A stretch of 64,000 bases of DNA from Cunninghamia lanceolata (Eukaryota > Streptophyta > Pinopsida > Cupressales > Cupressaceae). Every line of letters starts with the position of its first letter. The stretch's first letter is position 1. The position numbers and the translations under genes were made by a program. The notes under the pieces are model-generated. The model saw only the letters and a list, made by a program, of their open reading frames with translations. It was not told the DNA's origin and ran no database searches. Shown here piece by piece: positions 12,890-24,890 of the stretch. The stretch lies in assembly GCA_027924645.1 (NCBI GenBank), contig BSBN01000781.1, positions 868,001-932,000 on the forward strand. The letters are read 5' to 3'.

Positions 12890-13294
12890 ATGGATGAATA
12901 TAACCTTCAAGGGCAACTAAATCTTGCCCTAGATGATCTTGAGCAGTCCAAGGCAGAGGTCCAAGAGCTACAAGATAACCTCAAAAAGGGTGAAAAATTC
13001 ATTGAGATTTTAAAAGAAAAATTGAGCAAATCCAATGCAAAAGGAAAGGAGCAACCTCTTCAACTAGAAGAAAAGGGCCTGAAAGAGAAGACAAAGGACT
13101 GTGAAAAGTTAGCTAAAGAAGTTGTCCTAAAACATGAGATGGAAACTAGGGTGATGAGACTAACCAAGGAAATTGAAGATAGGAAGGAAACTAAAGAAGA
13201 AATGAAGCAAAATCTGAAGGACAAAACTGAAGAATGTTGCAGATTGGATGGAATAGTCGGTCTCCTAGAATCAAATCTACAAGAAAGCAAAAAC
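12890..13294 (+). pseudogene. Element C ORF1 (gag-like), N-terminal part, cut by E3
   Basis: The ATG at 12890 opens 135 codons of Lys/Glu/Leu-rich, probably coiled-coil protein with no internal stop. E3 inserted after codon 135, duplicating AAAAC at 13290-13294. The same frame continues without a shift at 20389-21030, so the original protein was about 348 residues: an N-terminal coiled coil and a C-terminal zinc-knuckle array. A Gag (RNA-binding particle) role is inferred from the position after the primer site and from the CCHC motifs. The ORF seems to have been open until E3 inserted. Confidence 0.75.
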
Positions 13295-14074
13295 TGTTGC
13301 AAGTATGAGGTTATCCAGTATTGTCATTGATGTCAACATACTCATATTGCATTAACAAGAAGGATTTGATGAGCTGTGTGCTGAGGATATTGAGAAAATT
13401 AGTCTCAGTCAGGAACAGTGAAGAATAGTGATGAGAAGAAGGTAAATGTACTATATAGGATGAGAACCGGAGGATGCGGATTAAAGGGTTAGTAGATATG
13501 AGTCTTGAGATGCTACAGTTAAGATTTCTGAGGTCCGCATGAAGATCTGAAGGAGTCGTGGCTGCCGGTATAGAACCGGGTCCGGCAAGTATCCGGAGGT
13601 GACAGAGGATCACAAAAAGGTCCGGTGAGGTCCGGAATTGTATTATCCTAATCTGCGGATTGGAAGGAGTGTTTGGGATGTCCTTATGATGTATCATCCT
13701 GATTTGTGTATGATTTGGAGGTCCGGAAGTACCTCTTGCATTGTGACAGTGGCGACAGACTGTGTTCTTGAAGTTCCGGATGAGGAAGACGAGAGATCCC
13801 AGTAAGCAGAGGAAGTGCGGATGTATCCGGACATTCAGACAGGCTTGTGAAGGTTCTTGGATCATGTTTAGGTTTTGTTGTTGGTCCGCATTGATAGTAG
13901 AGCCCGGAATTGAAGTTATTCTTTCGGATGAAGTTCTTGCTCTGTGTAGCCGACCGGATGAGTTGTTCATCCTGCGAATGTTCTTGTGATGGCCGACCGG
14001 ATGTGTTATTCATCTTGCGGATACTCCTATGGTTGTTTGCCGACTTAGATGTTTGTTCCTAAGTCGATGTCTTG

Positions 14075-14082
14075 TATAAATA
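14075..14082 (+). promoter_or_regulatory. E3 TATA box
   Basis: TATAAATA in the LTR, about 510 bp before its end; transcription would start some 25-35 bp downstream. The 3' LTR has the same site at 19870-19877. Confidence 0.65.
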
Positions 14083-14540
14083 ACGGTTTGTGAGTCCATT
14101 TCAGAGTGTGGTGTAAGGATGAGCATGGTATAGCGAAGAAACGTGCAAAAGGCAGAGCAGAGATTGTTGGGCTTAATTGGAACTGATCCGGACATGGTAG
14201 AGATGTCATTCTCCAGTTCAAGACTGTGATTTTCATCACTTTGTAGACAGTGTGTCTCCTTGTAGGCAGTGGGCCTCTTTGTGAGCAGTGTGCTCGGGCA
14301 GTGAGCCCTTATTGGCATGTGCCATTCATCTTTCCTTTATTCTTCTAACAGAGAATAATTCTTGGGTTAATCACCCCGTGGTTTTTCCCTTAACCGGGTT
14401 TTCCACGTCAAAATCTTGGTGTTCAATGTGTTGATGCTTATCTGCTCTTGTGTTTATGTATTATGCTTCCATGGATGATTATTTGATATGCTGCTAACTA
14501 ACAACAGTGAGTTAAGTGTTTGAATGAGAAGAAGTTTTAT

Positions 14541-14572
14541 ACAACTGATTCACCCCCCCCCCTCTCAGTTGT
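14541..14572 (+). repeat. Terminal LTR stem-loop (E3 5' LTR)
   Basis: Arms ACAACTGA and TCAGTTGT enclose a loop with ten C. It lies 17 bp before the LTR end and primer site. Versions of this stem-loop occur in every family A and C LTR of the window; see findings. Confidence 0.75.
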
Positions 14573-14591
14573 ATGCCCTAGATCCAACAAT

Positions 14592-14603
14592 TGGTATCAG
14601 AGC
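14592..14603 (+). promoter_or_regulatory. E3 primer-binding site
   Basis: TGGTATCAGAGC, exact match to the usual plant initiator tRNA-Met primer site, two bases after the 5' LTR. Confidence 0.95.
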
Positions 14604-14646
14604 CAAGTTCCTCTGACAAGAGCTTAACCGCTTGAGGAGATCCAGG

Positions 14647-17600
14647 ATGTCGTCATACAAGAAGGATAGTCCGAAGTTCGATGGAACCAACTTCACTCTC
14701 TGGAAAGGTCGCATGAAGTGTCACTTGGAATGCATGGGAAAAGCATACCTGGGTATGATTTCAAAACCATATGTACCTCCACAAGGTGGTCCGACAACTC
14801 TGAATGAAATCACAGAAGCTGAAAACAATCTGCGGACCAAGGAAGCTCTTCTAAGCGCATTGAACGACTCAGATCTCTCGAATGTCATTGACCTACCCAC
14901 TGCATATGAGATCCTAACTAAACTGGAACTTTTGTATGAAGGAGATGAGTTTGTCAAAAGTGCAAGGTTGCAAAGTCTGAAAGGGAAATTTGAAAGATTG
15001 AAAATGAGAGATGATGAAAACATCACTACCTTTATGCCAAGAGTAAATGAGCTGGTATGTGGAATCAGAAATGCTGGTGGAACTTTAGATGAAAATGAGA
15101 TTGTCTGCAAAATCCTAAGATCCCTTCCTGCTGCCTACAAAATCAAAGTTGCTGCCATTGATGAATTCAGAGCCCACACAACTGTCACAAGAGAACAACT
15201 GGCTGGCAAACTAGCTGCATTTGAAATGACCGAGTTTGGAGATGATCCTCCCAAGACTGAATCTGCTTTCAAAGCCAGTGCCTATGTAAAAGGCAAACAG
15301 AGATTTGATCCGGGTGAAAACTCATCAAAGAAAATGTCATGGTATGATCAAGCAAGAAGAGACATGGAAGAAGAAGAAGCAGAAACAGCTCAACTTGAAG
15401 CCCTCATTGCAAAGAGACTGCCAAGAGGATCCGGTAAGTATGAAGGAAAACTACCCTTTAAGTGTTTCAACTGCAATAAGATTGGTCATTTTGCCTCAAG
15501 ATGTCCGGAGAGATCTGCAAGATCTAATACTCACAGACAAAGGTTTCAAAAGAATTGCTATTATGTTCATGAAGAAGATGACAATGAAGGAGTAACAGAT
15601 GATGAATCAGAACCAGGAAGCAAATCCGGAAATGAGTGGGTGTTTATAGCCATCAAGGAAGAAGATCCCTTGCTCTCTGAATCTGTCAATCACAAAGTTG
15701 TTGAAAAAGCCTTGGCTGCTCAAGTAGAAGAAAAGGATGACTGGGTTATTGACAGTGGATGTTCTCACCATATGACTGGTGACAAGAATAAGTTCTTAGA
15801 CTTGGAAAGATATGAAGGAGGAATGGCAAAGTTTGGTGACAATTCTGCTGGCAGAATCAGAGGTAGGGGAACTATTTCCTTTGATGGTAAGAGCAAAACA
15901 GGAAATGTACTGTATGTTGAAGGATTGAAGCACAATCTTCTCAGTGTTGGTCAGTTAGTGGACAAAGGCTATGATCTCCGGTTCAAGAATGGAAAATGCA
16001 GAATCTTTACAAGCTCCGGAACTGAAATTGCATCCGGTACTCAGACAAGAGGTAACATCTTTCATCTGCTTGGTTCAAATAAAAGTTGTTTGTTTGTTCA
16101 AATTGATCAGAGTTGGTTATGGCATAGAAGAATGTGTCATGTAAATTTTGATAACATCATCAAAATAAGCAATACTCAGGCTGTGAGAGATCTTCCAAAG
16201 TTGATAAAACCTACAAATAGTGTGTGTAAAGAATGTCAGTTAGGCAAACAAAGCAGAGTCTCTTTTAAAAGCAAAGATCAGTCTTCTACCGGATTATTGG
16301 AATTAGTACATACTGATCTATGTGGTCCAACAAGAATCAAGAGTCTGCAAGGTGATAGATATTTCATGTTGTTAATTGATGATCATTCCCGGATGATGTG
16401 GGTTACCTTTCTAAAAGAAAAATCAGAAGCTTTTGAGAAGTTCAAAATCTTCAAAGCTATGGTGGAGAATCAAACCGGATTGAAACTAAAGTGTCTAAGG
16501 TCTGATAGAGGTGGTGAATTTACATCTGGTGAATTCATTGACTTTTGTGAGAAACAGGGTATAAGGAGACAGTTGTCTGCTCCTAAGACTCCACAGCAGA
16601 ATGGAGTAGTTGAGAGAAAGAACCGGACCATCCAGGAAGCTGCTAGGACAATGATGTTGGAAGCAAATGTTCCTCAAATGTTTTGGAAAGAAGCTATCAG
16701 CACTGCAGTCTACACTCTCAATCGAGTTCAAATCAGAAACAACACCGGTAAGACCCCCTATGAACTCTGGTTTGGCATCACTCCTACTGTGAAATATTTC
16801 AGAGTATTTGGTAGCAAGTGTTATATTAAAAGAGATGAAGATCTAGGAAAGTTTGATGCTAGAAGTGATGAAGGAATTTTCTTGGGCTACTCCACTCAAA
16901 GCAAGGCATACCGGTGTTACAATAAGAGATTGAGGAAGATGATAGAAAGCACCAATGTGAAGGTTGATGAAGGAATTGAGAAGCCTTCAAGATTTTATGA
17001 GTTTGATGAAGATGACCAAGACAGTGCTCAAGGACCTCAATCCTCTCCGGTGAGACAGAGTCAGCCTGATCCGGTAAATCAGGAAGAAGAGTTAGATTTG
17101 AATGAGGCTGATCAAGAAACAGCAGTGCTGGATACTCCCAAAATTCCAAGGTATATAAGACTGAATCACTCTGAAGATCAGATCATAGGTGACAAAAGCA
17201 AAGGTGTACAAACTAGAAGGAATATTGCTCAAGATCAGAATGAATGTTGTCTGATTTCAAAGATTGAACCTAAAACAATAAATGAAGCCTGCAATGATGA
17301 AAACTGGACCAAAGCAATGGAAGATGAACTGATGCAAATTGAGAAAAATCATACTTGGGATCTTGTTCCCAGACCTAGAGACAGGAATGTAATTGGAACC
17401 AAGTGGGTCTTCCGAAACAAACTAAATGAAGCTGGTGAAGTAATCAGAAACAAAGCTAGATTGGTCTGCAAGGGCTACTCACAAATAGAAGGAATTGACT
17501 TTGAAGAGACTTTTGCTCCGGTAGCAAGAATTGAAGCAGTCAGATTACTTCTTGCATTTGCTGCCTTCAAAGACTTCAAGGTATATCAGATGGATGTCAA

Positions 17601-18801
17601 GTCTGCCTTCCTAAATGGTGATCTGGAAGAAGAAGTCTACATTGAACAACCGGATGGATTTCAATTGTCTGATAATAATGATATGGTCTGCAAGTTGAAG
17701 AAAGCTTTGTATGGATTGAAGCAAGCCCCAAGAGCATGGTATGAAAGGTTGGATAAGCATCTTGTGCAGATTGGATTCAACAAAGGTACTGCTGACAGTA
17801 ACTTATATTTCAAAATTGATCATGAAAACATTCTGATTGTTGAAGTGTTTGTGGATGATATCATTTTTGGAGGAAGAGATAGTATGTGCAAAACTTTTGC
17901 AAACCAGATGAAAAGTGAGTTTGAAATGTCTATGCTTGGTGAAATGAATTTCTTCTTGGGTCTGCAAATTACTCAAACAAAAGAAGGGATCTTCATCTCT
18001 CAGACCAAATATGTGAAAGAATTGTTAAAGAAATTTGGTATGGAAGACTCAAAACCTATGAACACTCCTATGGCAACCGGATGTAAGTTAAGCAAAGATG
18101 ATGATTCTCCAAAGGCAGATCAGACAAAGTATAGATCAATGATTGGTGGATTGTTGTATCTCACTCAAACTAGACCAGATATAATGCAGGCTGTTGGTCT
18201 TGTGGCAAGATTCCAGGCTGATCCTAGAGAATCTCATGTTATGGCAATCAAAAGAATTTTTAGATACTTGAAAGGAACAGTTGAGTATGGTCTATGGTAT
18301 CCTAGAGATCCGGATTTCTCTCTTCATGCTTACACAGATGCAGATTGGGCAGGAGATGTGGATGACCGGAAGAGCACTAGTGGTGGAGCATTATTTTTGG
18401 GAAAGAGATTGGTTTCTTGGCTAAGCAAGAAACAAGATGCAATATCTCTGTCTACAACTGAAGCAGAATACATTGCAGCAGCAGGTAGTTGCACTCAAAT
18501 CCTATGGATGAAGCAGATGCTAAGAGACATCAAAGTTGAATATGAGGAGCCTATCACAATTTTCTGTGATAATTCAAGTGCAATTAATATTTCCAAGAAT
18601 CCGATATTGCATTCTAAGACTAAGCACATATCTATCAAATTTCACTTCCTGAGAGAACAAGTAAATAAGGAAGAAGTCAGATTGGAGTATGTTCCCTCCA
18701 AGGATCAGATTGCAGATATCTTTACAAAACCTCTTCCCAAGGACTCTTTTGAATATCTCCGGGAGAAGTTAGGGGTCATGGCCCCTCCGGTGATGAACTA
18801 A
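14647..18801 (+). CDS. Intact copia Gag-Pol polyprotein (E3)
   Basis: A single uninterrupted 1384-residue frame. The first ATG is at 14647 (MSSYKKDSP); the frame is open slightly upstream but without an ATG. Domains in order: a Gag region of the UBN2/DUF4219 type (about 1-260); a CCHC knuckle, [14 protein letters not shown] (273-286); aspartic protease with DSGCSHHM (catalytic D369); integrase with its zinc-binding HHCC part (from H493) and catalytic D557, D620 and E656, the last two spaced 35 residues apart as in copia; reverse transcriptase (about 900-1150) with FVDD at 1068-1071; RNase H (about 1225-1350) with TDADWAGD and TTEAEY. Together these package, copy and integrate the element as virus-like particles. 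Length, order and motifs all fit a working Ty1/copia polyprotein. Nothing key is missing. Confidence 0.97.
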   Translation: MSSYKKDSPKFDGTNFTLWKGRMKCHLECMGKAYLGMISKPYVPPQGGPTTLNEITEAENNLRTKEALLSALNDSDLSNVIDLPTAYEILTKLELLYEGDEFVKSARLQSLKGKFERLKMRDDENITTFMPRVNELVCGIRNAGGTLDENEIVCKILRSLPAAYKIKVAAIDEFRAHTTVTREQLAGKLAAFEMTEFGDDPPKTESAFKASAYVKGKQRFDPGENSSKKMSWYDQARRDMEEEEAETAQLEALIAKRLPRGSGKYEGKLPFKCFNCNKIGHFASRCPERSARSNTHRQRFQKNCYYVHEEDDNEGVTDDESEPGSKSGNEWVFIAIKEEDPLLSESVNHKVVEKALAAQVEEKDDWVIDSGCSHHMTGDKNKFLDLERYEGGMAKFGDNSAGRIRGRGTISFDGKSKTGNVLYVEGLKHNLLSVGQLVDKGYDLRFKNGKCRIFTSSGTEIASGTQTRGNIFHLLGSNKSCLFVQIDQSWLWHRRMCHVNFDNIIKISNTQAVRDLPKLIKPTNSVCKECQLGKQSRVSFKSKDQSSTGLLELVHTDLCGPTRIKSLQGDRYFMLLIDDHSRMMWVTFLKEKSEAFEKFKIFKAMVENQTGLKLKCLRSDRGGEFTSGEFIDFCEKQGIRRQLSAPKTPQQNGVVERKNRTIQEAARTMMLEANVPQMFWKEAISTAVYTLNRVQIRNNTGKTPYELWFGITPTVKYFRVFGSKCYIKRDEDLGKFDARSDEGIFLGYSTQSKAYRCYNKRLRKMIESTNVKVDEGIEKPSRFYEFDEDDQDSAQGPQSSPVRQSQPDPVNQEEELDLNEADQETAVLDTPKIPRYIRLNHSEDQIIGDKSKGVQTRRNIAQDQNECCLISKIEPKTINEACNDENWTKAMEDELMQIEKNHTWDLVPRPRDRNVIGTKWVFRNKLNEAGEVIRNKARLVCKGYSQIEGIDFEETFAPVARIEAVRLLLAFAAFKDFKVYQMDVKSAFLNGDLEEEVYIEQPDGFQLSDNNDMVCKLKKALYGLKQAPRAWYERLDKHLVQIGFNKGTADSNLYFKIDHENILIVEVFVDDIIFGGRDSMCKTFANQMKSEFEMSMLGEMNFFLGLQITQTKEGIFISQTKYVKELLKKFGMEDSKPMNTPMATGCKLSKDDDSPKADQTKYRSMIGGLLYLTQTRPDIMQAVGLVARFQADPRESHVMAIKRIFRYLKGTVEYGLWYPRDPDFSLHAYTDADWAGDVDDRKSTSGGALFLGKRLVSWLSKKQDAISLSTTEAEYIAAAGSCTQILWMKQMLRDIKVEYEEPITIFCDNSSAINISKNPILHSKTKHISIKFHFLREQVNKEEVRLEYVPSKDQIADIFTKPLPKDSFEYLREKLGVMAPPVMN

Positions 18802-18876
18802 GATGCACTGATGTGCATCAGTCCGGTGGCTATCACAGCCATATCTTGTGATCCGGACAAATGGGGAGCTGCAACT

Positions 18877-19088
18877 AAGGGGGAGCAGCTAGTATGATTC
18901 TGATGCATGAGAATTGCAAGTATGAGCCCTTTTCCATTGATGTCAAAGGGGGAGAGAAGACATGTGAAAAACAAGTGGTTGATGATCAAAGGGGGAGCAG
19001 TAAAGGAAGAGAAGACATATGAAAAGTCGAAGTTCTTGTCTTAATAGTTTTTCACATCATATGTTGCCATCAATGACAAAGGGGGAGA
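18877..19088 (+). promoter_or_regulatory. Four polypurine tracts before the E3 3' LTR
   Basis: Runs of the form AAGGGGGAG occur at about 18877-18886, 18945-18955, 18988-18998 and 19078-19088; the last adjoins the LTR and would prime plus-strand synthesis. Repeated polypurine tracts are a known mark of Sireviruses and support placing E3 in that lineage. Confidence 0.8.
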
Positions 19089-19089
19089 T

Positions 19090-20383
19090 TGTTGCAAGTA
19101 TGAGGTTATCCAGTATTGTCATTGATGTCAACATACTCATATTGCATTAACAAGAAGGATTTGATGAGCTGTGTGCTGAGGATATTGAGAAAATTAGTCT
19201 CAGTCAGGAACAGTGAAGAACAGTGATGAGAAGAAGGTAAATGTACTATATAGGATGAGAACCGGAGGATGCGGATTAAAGGGTTAGTAGATATGAGTCT
19301 TGAGATGCTACAGTTATGATTTCTGAGGTCCGCATGAAGATCTGAAGGAGTCGTGGCTGCCGGTATAGAACCGGGTCCGGCAAGTATCCGGAGGTGACAG
19401 AGGATCACAAAAAGGTCCGGTGAGGTCCGGAATTGTATTATCCTAATCTGCGGATTGGAAGGAGTGTTTGGGATGTCCTTATGATGTATCATCCTGATTT
19501 GTGTATGATTTGGAGGTCCGGAAGTACCTCTTGCATTGTGACAGTGGCGACAGACTGTGTTCTTGAAGTTCCAGATGAGGAAGACGAGAGATCCCAGTAA
19601 GCAGAGGAAGTGCGGATGTATCCAGACATTCAGACAGGCTTGTGAAGGTTCTTGGATCATGTTTAGGTTTTGTTGTTGGTCCGCATTGATAGTAGAGCCC
19701 GGAATTGAAGTTATTCTTCCGGATGAAGTTCTTGCTCTGTGTAGCCGACCGGATGAGTTGTTCATCCTGCGAATGTTCTTGTGATGGCCGACCGGATGTG
19801 TTATTCATCTTGCGGATACTCCTATGGTTGTTTGCCGACTTAGATGTTTGTTCCTAAGTCGATGTCTTGTATAAATAACGGTTTGTGAGTCCATTTCAGA
19901 GTGTGGTGTAAGGATGAGCATGGTATAGCGAAGAAACGTGCAAAAGGCAGAGCAGAGATTGTTGGGCTTAATTGGAACTGATCCGGACATGGTAGAGATG
20001 TCATTCTCCAGTTCAAGACTGTGATTTTCATCACTTTGTAGACAGTGTGTCTCCTTGTAGGCAGTGGGCCTCTTTGTGAGCAGTGTGCTCGGGCAGTGAG
20101 CCCTTATTGGCATGTGCCATTCATCTTTCCTTTATTCTTCTAACAGAGAATAATTCTTGGGTTAATCACCTCGTGGTTTTTCCCTTAACCGGGTTTTCCA
20201 CGTCAAAATCTTGGTGTTCAATGTGTTGATGCTTATCTGCTCTTGTGTTTATGTATTATGCTTCCATGGATGATTATTTGATATGCTGCTAACTAACAAC
20301 AGTGAGTTAAGTGTTTGAATGAGAAGAAGTTTTATACAACTGATTCACCCCCCCCCTCTCAGTTGTATGCCCTAGATCCAACA
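19090..20383 (+). repeat. E3 3' LTR
   Basis: 1294 bp, nearly identical to the 5' LTR. It is followed by the AAAAC duplication at 20384-20388. Confidence 0.97.
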
Positions 20384-20388
20384 AAAAC

Positions 20389-21030
20389 AATGAGAGAAAA
20401 CTTGAGAGACAGATTATCACTCTCAGACATGACCTAGAAATTGTCAATGAGTCTAAGGAGAAGTTCAAGATAAGCTCAGCTAAACTTGAAGCACTAATTG
20501 AAGAACAAAAAAAGGATGATAACAAGCATGATCTTAGATGTGAGAAAGGTGAAAGCTATGAATCCAGACAAAGAAATTTTCAACCAAGGAATAAAAGAAA
20601 CAGAACTAGAAAACCTCTGGTAAGACGGCCTATTGCTCAAAGATATCCGTCATTCAATGGAAATTGTTTCAATTGCAATAAATTTGGTCATAAATCTACT
20701 CAATGTAGAAGCAGAGTGAATCAAAATGGTTCATCCTTCTCTGGTCATTGCTTCAAGTGTAAGAGGTATGGTCATAGATCAAATGAATGCAAAAGTATGA
20801 TAATGAATAATGCTAACAATAGAGGAATTGGCAATTCTTTCAATGGTTACTGCTTTTCTTGCAATGGGTTTGGACACATGGCTAATCAATGCAGATCAAG
20901 AGGAAATCAAGTTCATAAGCAAGGAAATGTTGTGTGCTTTAATTGTAATAAATCTGGTCATATTGCAAGATTCTGTAGAAATAGGAACAATGGAAGAAGA
21001 GGTCCGGTAAACATAAAATCAGATGAATAA
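20389..21030 (+). pseudogene. Element C ORF1, C-terminal part with four zinc knuckles
   Basis: It continues the frame of 12890-13294 exactly, once E3 and one copy of its target duplication are discounted. It first finishes the coiled coil, then a basic stretch rich in Arg and Asn. Four CCHC knuckles follow: CFNCNKFGHKSTQC, CFKCKRYGHRSNEC, CFSCNGFGHMANQC and CFNCNKSGHIARFC, at about residues 228, 256, 290 and 318 of the original protein. All four keep the CX2CX4HX4C spacing. One or two knuckles are usual for copia Gag (E3 has one), so four is unusual. The stop is at 21028-21030. The half is cut off from its own start codon by E3. Confidence 0.85.
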
Positions 21031-21606
21031 AGACAAGACAAAGGCAAAAGAAAAATTGATGTGAATGAGATACGGAGAGAAATGAACAAGATCTAGGTAA
21101 AGAAAGATACAATAAACAACAGTGATGGGTCCGCACCGGAATCAAGTGCTGACAATTCCTTCAGGAATTAAGTTAGGAGCTCTGGCTTAGTGGGAGCTAC
21201 ATTGAACATCAAATTCCCCCTGGTCAATAAGTGGGTGCCTAAATCTAGCACAATAAAAGAGAATATTTTAAATTGGTCTAGAACCTTTGGTGGGATTTCT
21301 GGAAGAAAAGATGTTGATATGAAAACTTGCGGACTGATTCATGAAGAACTCTCAAAAATAGAGTAACTGGATATAGTTAGGGCAACGCATTTATTACTAT
21401 GCCAAATCAAGTTTTGCAAAAGATAAAAGGTCACTTGGTCACTCATTTGAATTACTTTTCATTCAGATGAAACAAGAAGAAGAGCATTCGAGTTGCAAAT
21501 CCAGAGACTGAGGCAAAGAGCGAATTCAACCGGCAACTGATCAACCCTAACCTCGTGAAAGAAAAAGGTACCTCTCTATAAAGATTTGAATTTGAAATCT
21601 GTTGAG
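21031..21606 (+). other. Spacer between ORF1 and ORF2 of element C
   Basis: No long frame is open. One reading contains GLVGATLNIKFPLVNKWVPK near 21180-21240, which looks like the WVPK tail often found at the end of Sirevirus Gag, so this may be decayed gag followed by the scar of a lost pol. No protease, integrase or polymerase motif could be found. Confidence 0.4.
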
Positions 21607-24600
21607 ATGGCTACTCCTCATGTTGTTGACATTACTAAAAGGCCTCGACCCAAATTTAAGAAGCATCCTCACAAATCAATTGAAGTCGACCCGTTAGGTG
21701 CTTTTTCAAGTGTTCTGTATGGTGTGCTGTAGGTTGAAGACATTAGGGTTTATATTCATGCAAACATAGATGAGTTTGTAGATTCAAGGTATGTAGACTT
21801 GTTTGAGAAACAACTCAGGGATGAAAATCACAAAATTAAACCTAAGTATAAGGCACTATAGGATAAACACTTTATTTAGATTATGGGGTTTCCAACATTT
21901 GATGAGGATGAATGGGTCCGATACATTTTGAGTCAGATGCATGATGAATTCATTTGGTTGTTAAAACCATTCAAGATTACCAAGGATGCTATCAAAATTG
22001 TAACTAGCTTAAACTCAACCGGAGGATTGCCCATGCTAAAAGCTATGAAAAACCAGATAGTGACTGATGCTATCGGTGCTAAGTTTGATAGAAGGGCAAT
22101 GACCATTAATGATATTATAGAACGGGATGTCAAATTCACCTCCATGGTGATTGGGTACAAGATCTACCACTCAAGCAGAGAAAATTCTATTTCTAGAATA
22201 GCCATATATGTGACATACAAGATGCTAAAGGAAAATACTAATTATGACTTGTGTGAATTACTACAGAATCAATTGATTGAAAATTTAAACAAAATCAAGA
22301 AAGATAAGAAAAACACTTTCAAGTATGGTACATTGGTTCTATGTATGTTCTTTTACTTTATGAATGAGGTACCTGGGGTAAAAGGGGTGCACTAGACTAA
22401 GGATGAGCCAGTTACCATTCAAATTACAGATCATCTTCGCAGCATTTGTGATTTCAAAGCTCAGAAAATTACAATATGAGGTTACTTCAAGAATTTTTAG
22501 AGTATGATGCACTTAAGGGAAAGAATCCCTAAATCAATTGTTGAGAAGTACAAAAATGATATATGCTTCATGGTTGATACTGATCAGTGTCTAATGGAAG
22601 TAGTGGAACCCAGAACTGCTTGGATCATGCCCATGGGGTATGAAGTAGATGAAAAAATCTTGAATATGTATGCTCAACAGCTTCTAAGCAAGCCTAAAGA
22701 CACAATGGTTCAGAGATTTGGAACTTATGAGGAGCTAAATTTAAAACTGCATACTAAATTCAGAGACCCTGAAACCAATAGGAAAGTAAGAAAAGAAGTT
22801 GAACAGTTAGCTAAAAATCTGGCCCTAACTAAGGAGGCTGTGAGGAAACTCAAAGAATGAATTGAAAAGTCTGAGAAAGAGAAACAAGATAAGAAACAAA
22901 CAGATGCTTCGGTGGAACTCTCTTCCACTTCAAGAACTACTAGGAGCTCTATTGTTGCCCTTGTTCCTTCCGAGACTGCAAAACTGGAAGTAAAATCATC
23001 TGGAAAATGGGAGAAAAGGAAGAAAACAAAAGCATCCCGGACCTATGAAAGCATAAGAGAAGAAGAAGAAGATACAAATTCTGACATTGAAATCAAGGAA
23101 ATAAAGGCCACCAGAACAAAAGATGCAAAAGTAACCAAAGATAAGTCCTTTGGAAGCAAAAGGGCCAATAAAAGGCAAAAGATAGAAGCATATGAGGAAT
23201 ATGTTGAGAAGCCCACACTGTAGATGGTAATCTAAAACCCATAATTGAATTCTATGATGAATACAGTGATGTGGATAAAAGGGTGTTGGAGGAAGCAACT
23301 ATCAGATATCTCAACATCTACAACAAGGCACTGATTGAGATAACTTCTGAGTTGCCACAAAGTCTGGCAAATATTTTGGAGTTAAGAAAAGAAAATGCCA
23401 AGATCAAGGACATGGAAATCAAGGAACATGAGCTAATGAATTTGTGTCCTCAAATTTCACCTAATCAAATAGATATGATATTCAAGGAATTCAAAGATGA
23501 CTTTAGAAGCAAAAAGAGAATGAACAAACTCATGCTTGAAGAAACAAGTGAAATCGTTAAAGAAACTCAAGAAATTCTTTTGAAAGCATTGGAAAAGCAC
23601 AATTTTCCCATAGTCACAGAAGAAGTTCCTAATGGTGAAGAAGAGAACATCATCGAGCAGCAATCTGAGTTGGGTGAAGCCTCTATTCTGGAAATGGAAC
23701 AAGTAAATCAAGATAATACAAAAATGATGGATAAAGTAGTTGATGCAAGAGATACTCCTAATCCACCTGACCCATTAGGAAAAGAAGATAATATTACTAC
23801 TTCACAGAGCCCTCTGGATCAGGTAGCAAGTGGTGAACAAATAGAAAAGAGTCCCTCTGTAGGGAACACAAAGAAAAGTAAAGCAGAGAAAGAGGAAGAA
23901 AAAGGAAAGAAAGATAAAGCAGAAGAAGATGGTGCAAACGTTGAAGCACCTAAAGAATATACTAAGAAATTTGATGAACAAAAGGATGGTTCAGAAAATG
24001 TTGCAAGAGACACTGCAGATGCAGTAAAAATTCTTCTTGAAAAAGAAATGATTGAGCTTGATGAGCCTGAACTACTCCAAGGTCTAGCCAATCTAGATGC
24101 TCTCTCTCCAATTCAATTGATGAAAATTACATCATTCACCCAAGTAAAGGCTAGAGAAAAGATGTTAAAGTTCCACATGGAGGACAATGAGCTACTGGGG
24201 CTTGCAACCAAGATTTTAGAAAAATTAATGCCTTCCTACCAGAAGAGTCCATCTGATTCCCCCTCCGGACATCTGAAAAATCTAGTAAGTTCTGTAAATA
24301 CTCATTTTGAGTCCTTTGAGAAGTCTGCAGAGACAAAAGTCAAAAATGAATTTTTGGATAAGAGATTTAGTGAAATTAAGAGTCTAATAGGGTATGATAG
24401 GACTATACTTGCTATCAGTATAAAGAGTGTTCAAAATGCTCTAAGTGATGGAAGTGATGTATATAAATTTTATCTATCCTAGCCCAAAGTAAATGAGGAT
24501 ATTGAGAAGAAGATAAAGGAACAAGAACTAAAATTGTCAAATCTATCCAATAATTTTGATCCTCTAACTATTTCACCCATAAGTTAGGAATGTCAAGTAA

Positions 24601-24890
24601 TTAGCTTGACTGATGAGATAAAGAGACTTGTTAAAGAGAAACACAACATTATGAAGAGAATGTGTGAGCTCCGAGGATTGATTGCCCCTAAGTTAGAGAT
24701 GATGTATAATGCCCTATTTGAAGCTCAAACTATAGTGTAGACTAGTGATCCATTAGATATGTCAAAGGCAGAAGCATATTCATTTTTTTTAAGTGGGCAC
24801 ATCTCTATTTTGGATGGAATGAAGAGTACTTGGGCCTCTGAACTTGTGCAAATAAAAACTAGCTTTGCAGACATTCTCAAGTTCATGTAA
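21607..24890 (+). pseudogene. Element C ORF2: long coiled-coil protein of unknown function, broken by stops
   Basis: From the ATG at 21607 to the TAA at 24888-24890 there are about 1,094 codons. In-frame stops fall at 21730, 21859, 21877, 22393, 22477, 22498, 22858 and 23221; one frameshift lies between 23224 and 23270; two or more TAG follow 24480. Open stretches remain at 21883-22395, 22504-22860, 22912-23223 and 23271-24482. The N-terminal third looks globular (about 21880-22390). The rest is rich in Lys and Glu with heptad-like Leu and Ile patterns, including an acidic low-complexity part near 23640-24000. A relative on the minus strand at 62648-64000 aligns with its last third. The place between gag and the repeated polypurine tracts is where some Sireviruses carry an env-like ORF. 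No transmembrane stretch or known enzyme motif was recognised. Function unknown. Confidence 0.7.

Larger units (their letters stand above)
13295..14589 (+). repeat. E3 5' LTR
   Basis: 1295 bp, starting TGTTGCAAGT and ending CCAACA. It carries the TATA box at 14075-14082 and the terminal stem-loop at 14541-14572 with a run of ten C in the loop. Frequent CCGG and CGGA sites remain, consistent with little time for CpG decay. Confidence 0.97.
13295..20383 (+). mobile_element. E3: complete, recent Sirevirus-like copia retrotransposon
   Basis: 7089 bp with LTRs at 13295-14589 and 19090-20383 and a perfect 5-bp duplication, AAAAC, at 13290-13294 and 20384-20388. By eye the two LTRs differ at only about six positions plus the length of a C run, roughly 0.5 percent, so it inserted recently. 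All needed parts are present: primer site, intact Gag-Pol, four polypurine tracts and TG...CA LTR ends. It appears structurally competent. It interrupts ORF1 of element C. Closest relative in the window is array A1. Confidence 0.97.

Noticed and set aside
13311..14318. Minus-strand open frames of 219, 109 and 102 codons in the E3 5' LTR
   Set aside because: They recur in the 3' LTR (19106-20113), run against the element and have no domain; LTR shadows.
14632..14646. Earlier start for the E3 Gag-Pol at 14632
   Set aside because: The codon there is TTG; the first ATG is 14647 and matches the start in array units 1 and 2.
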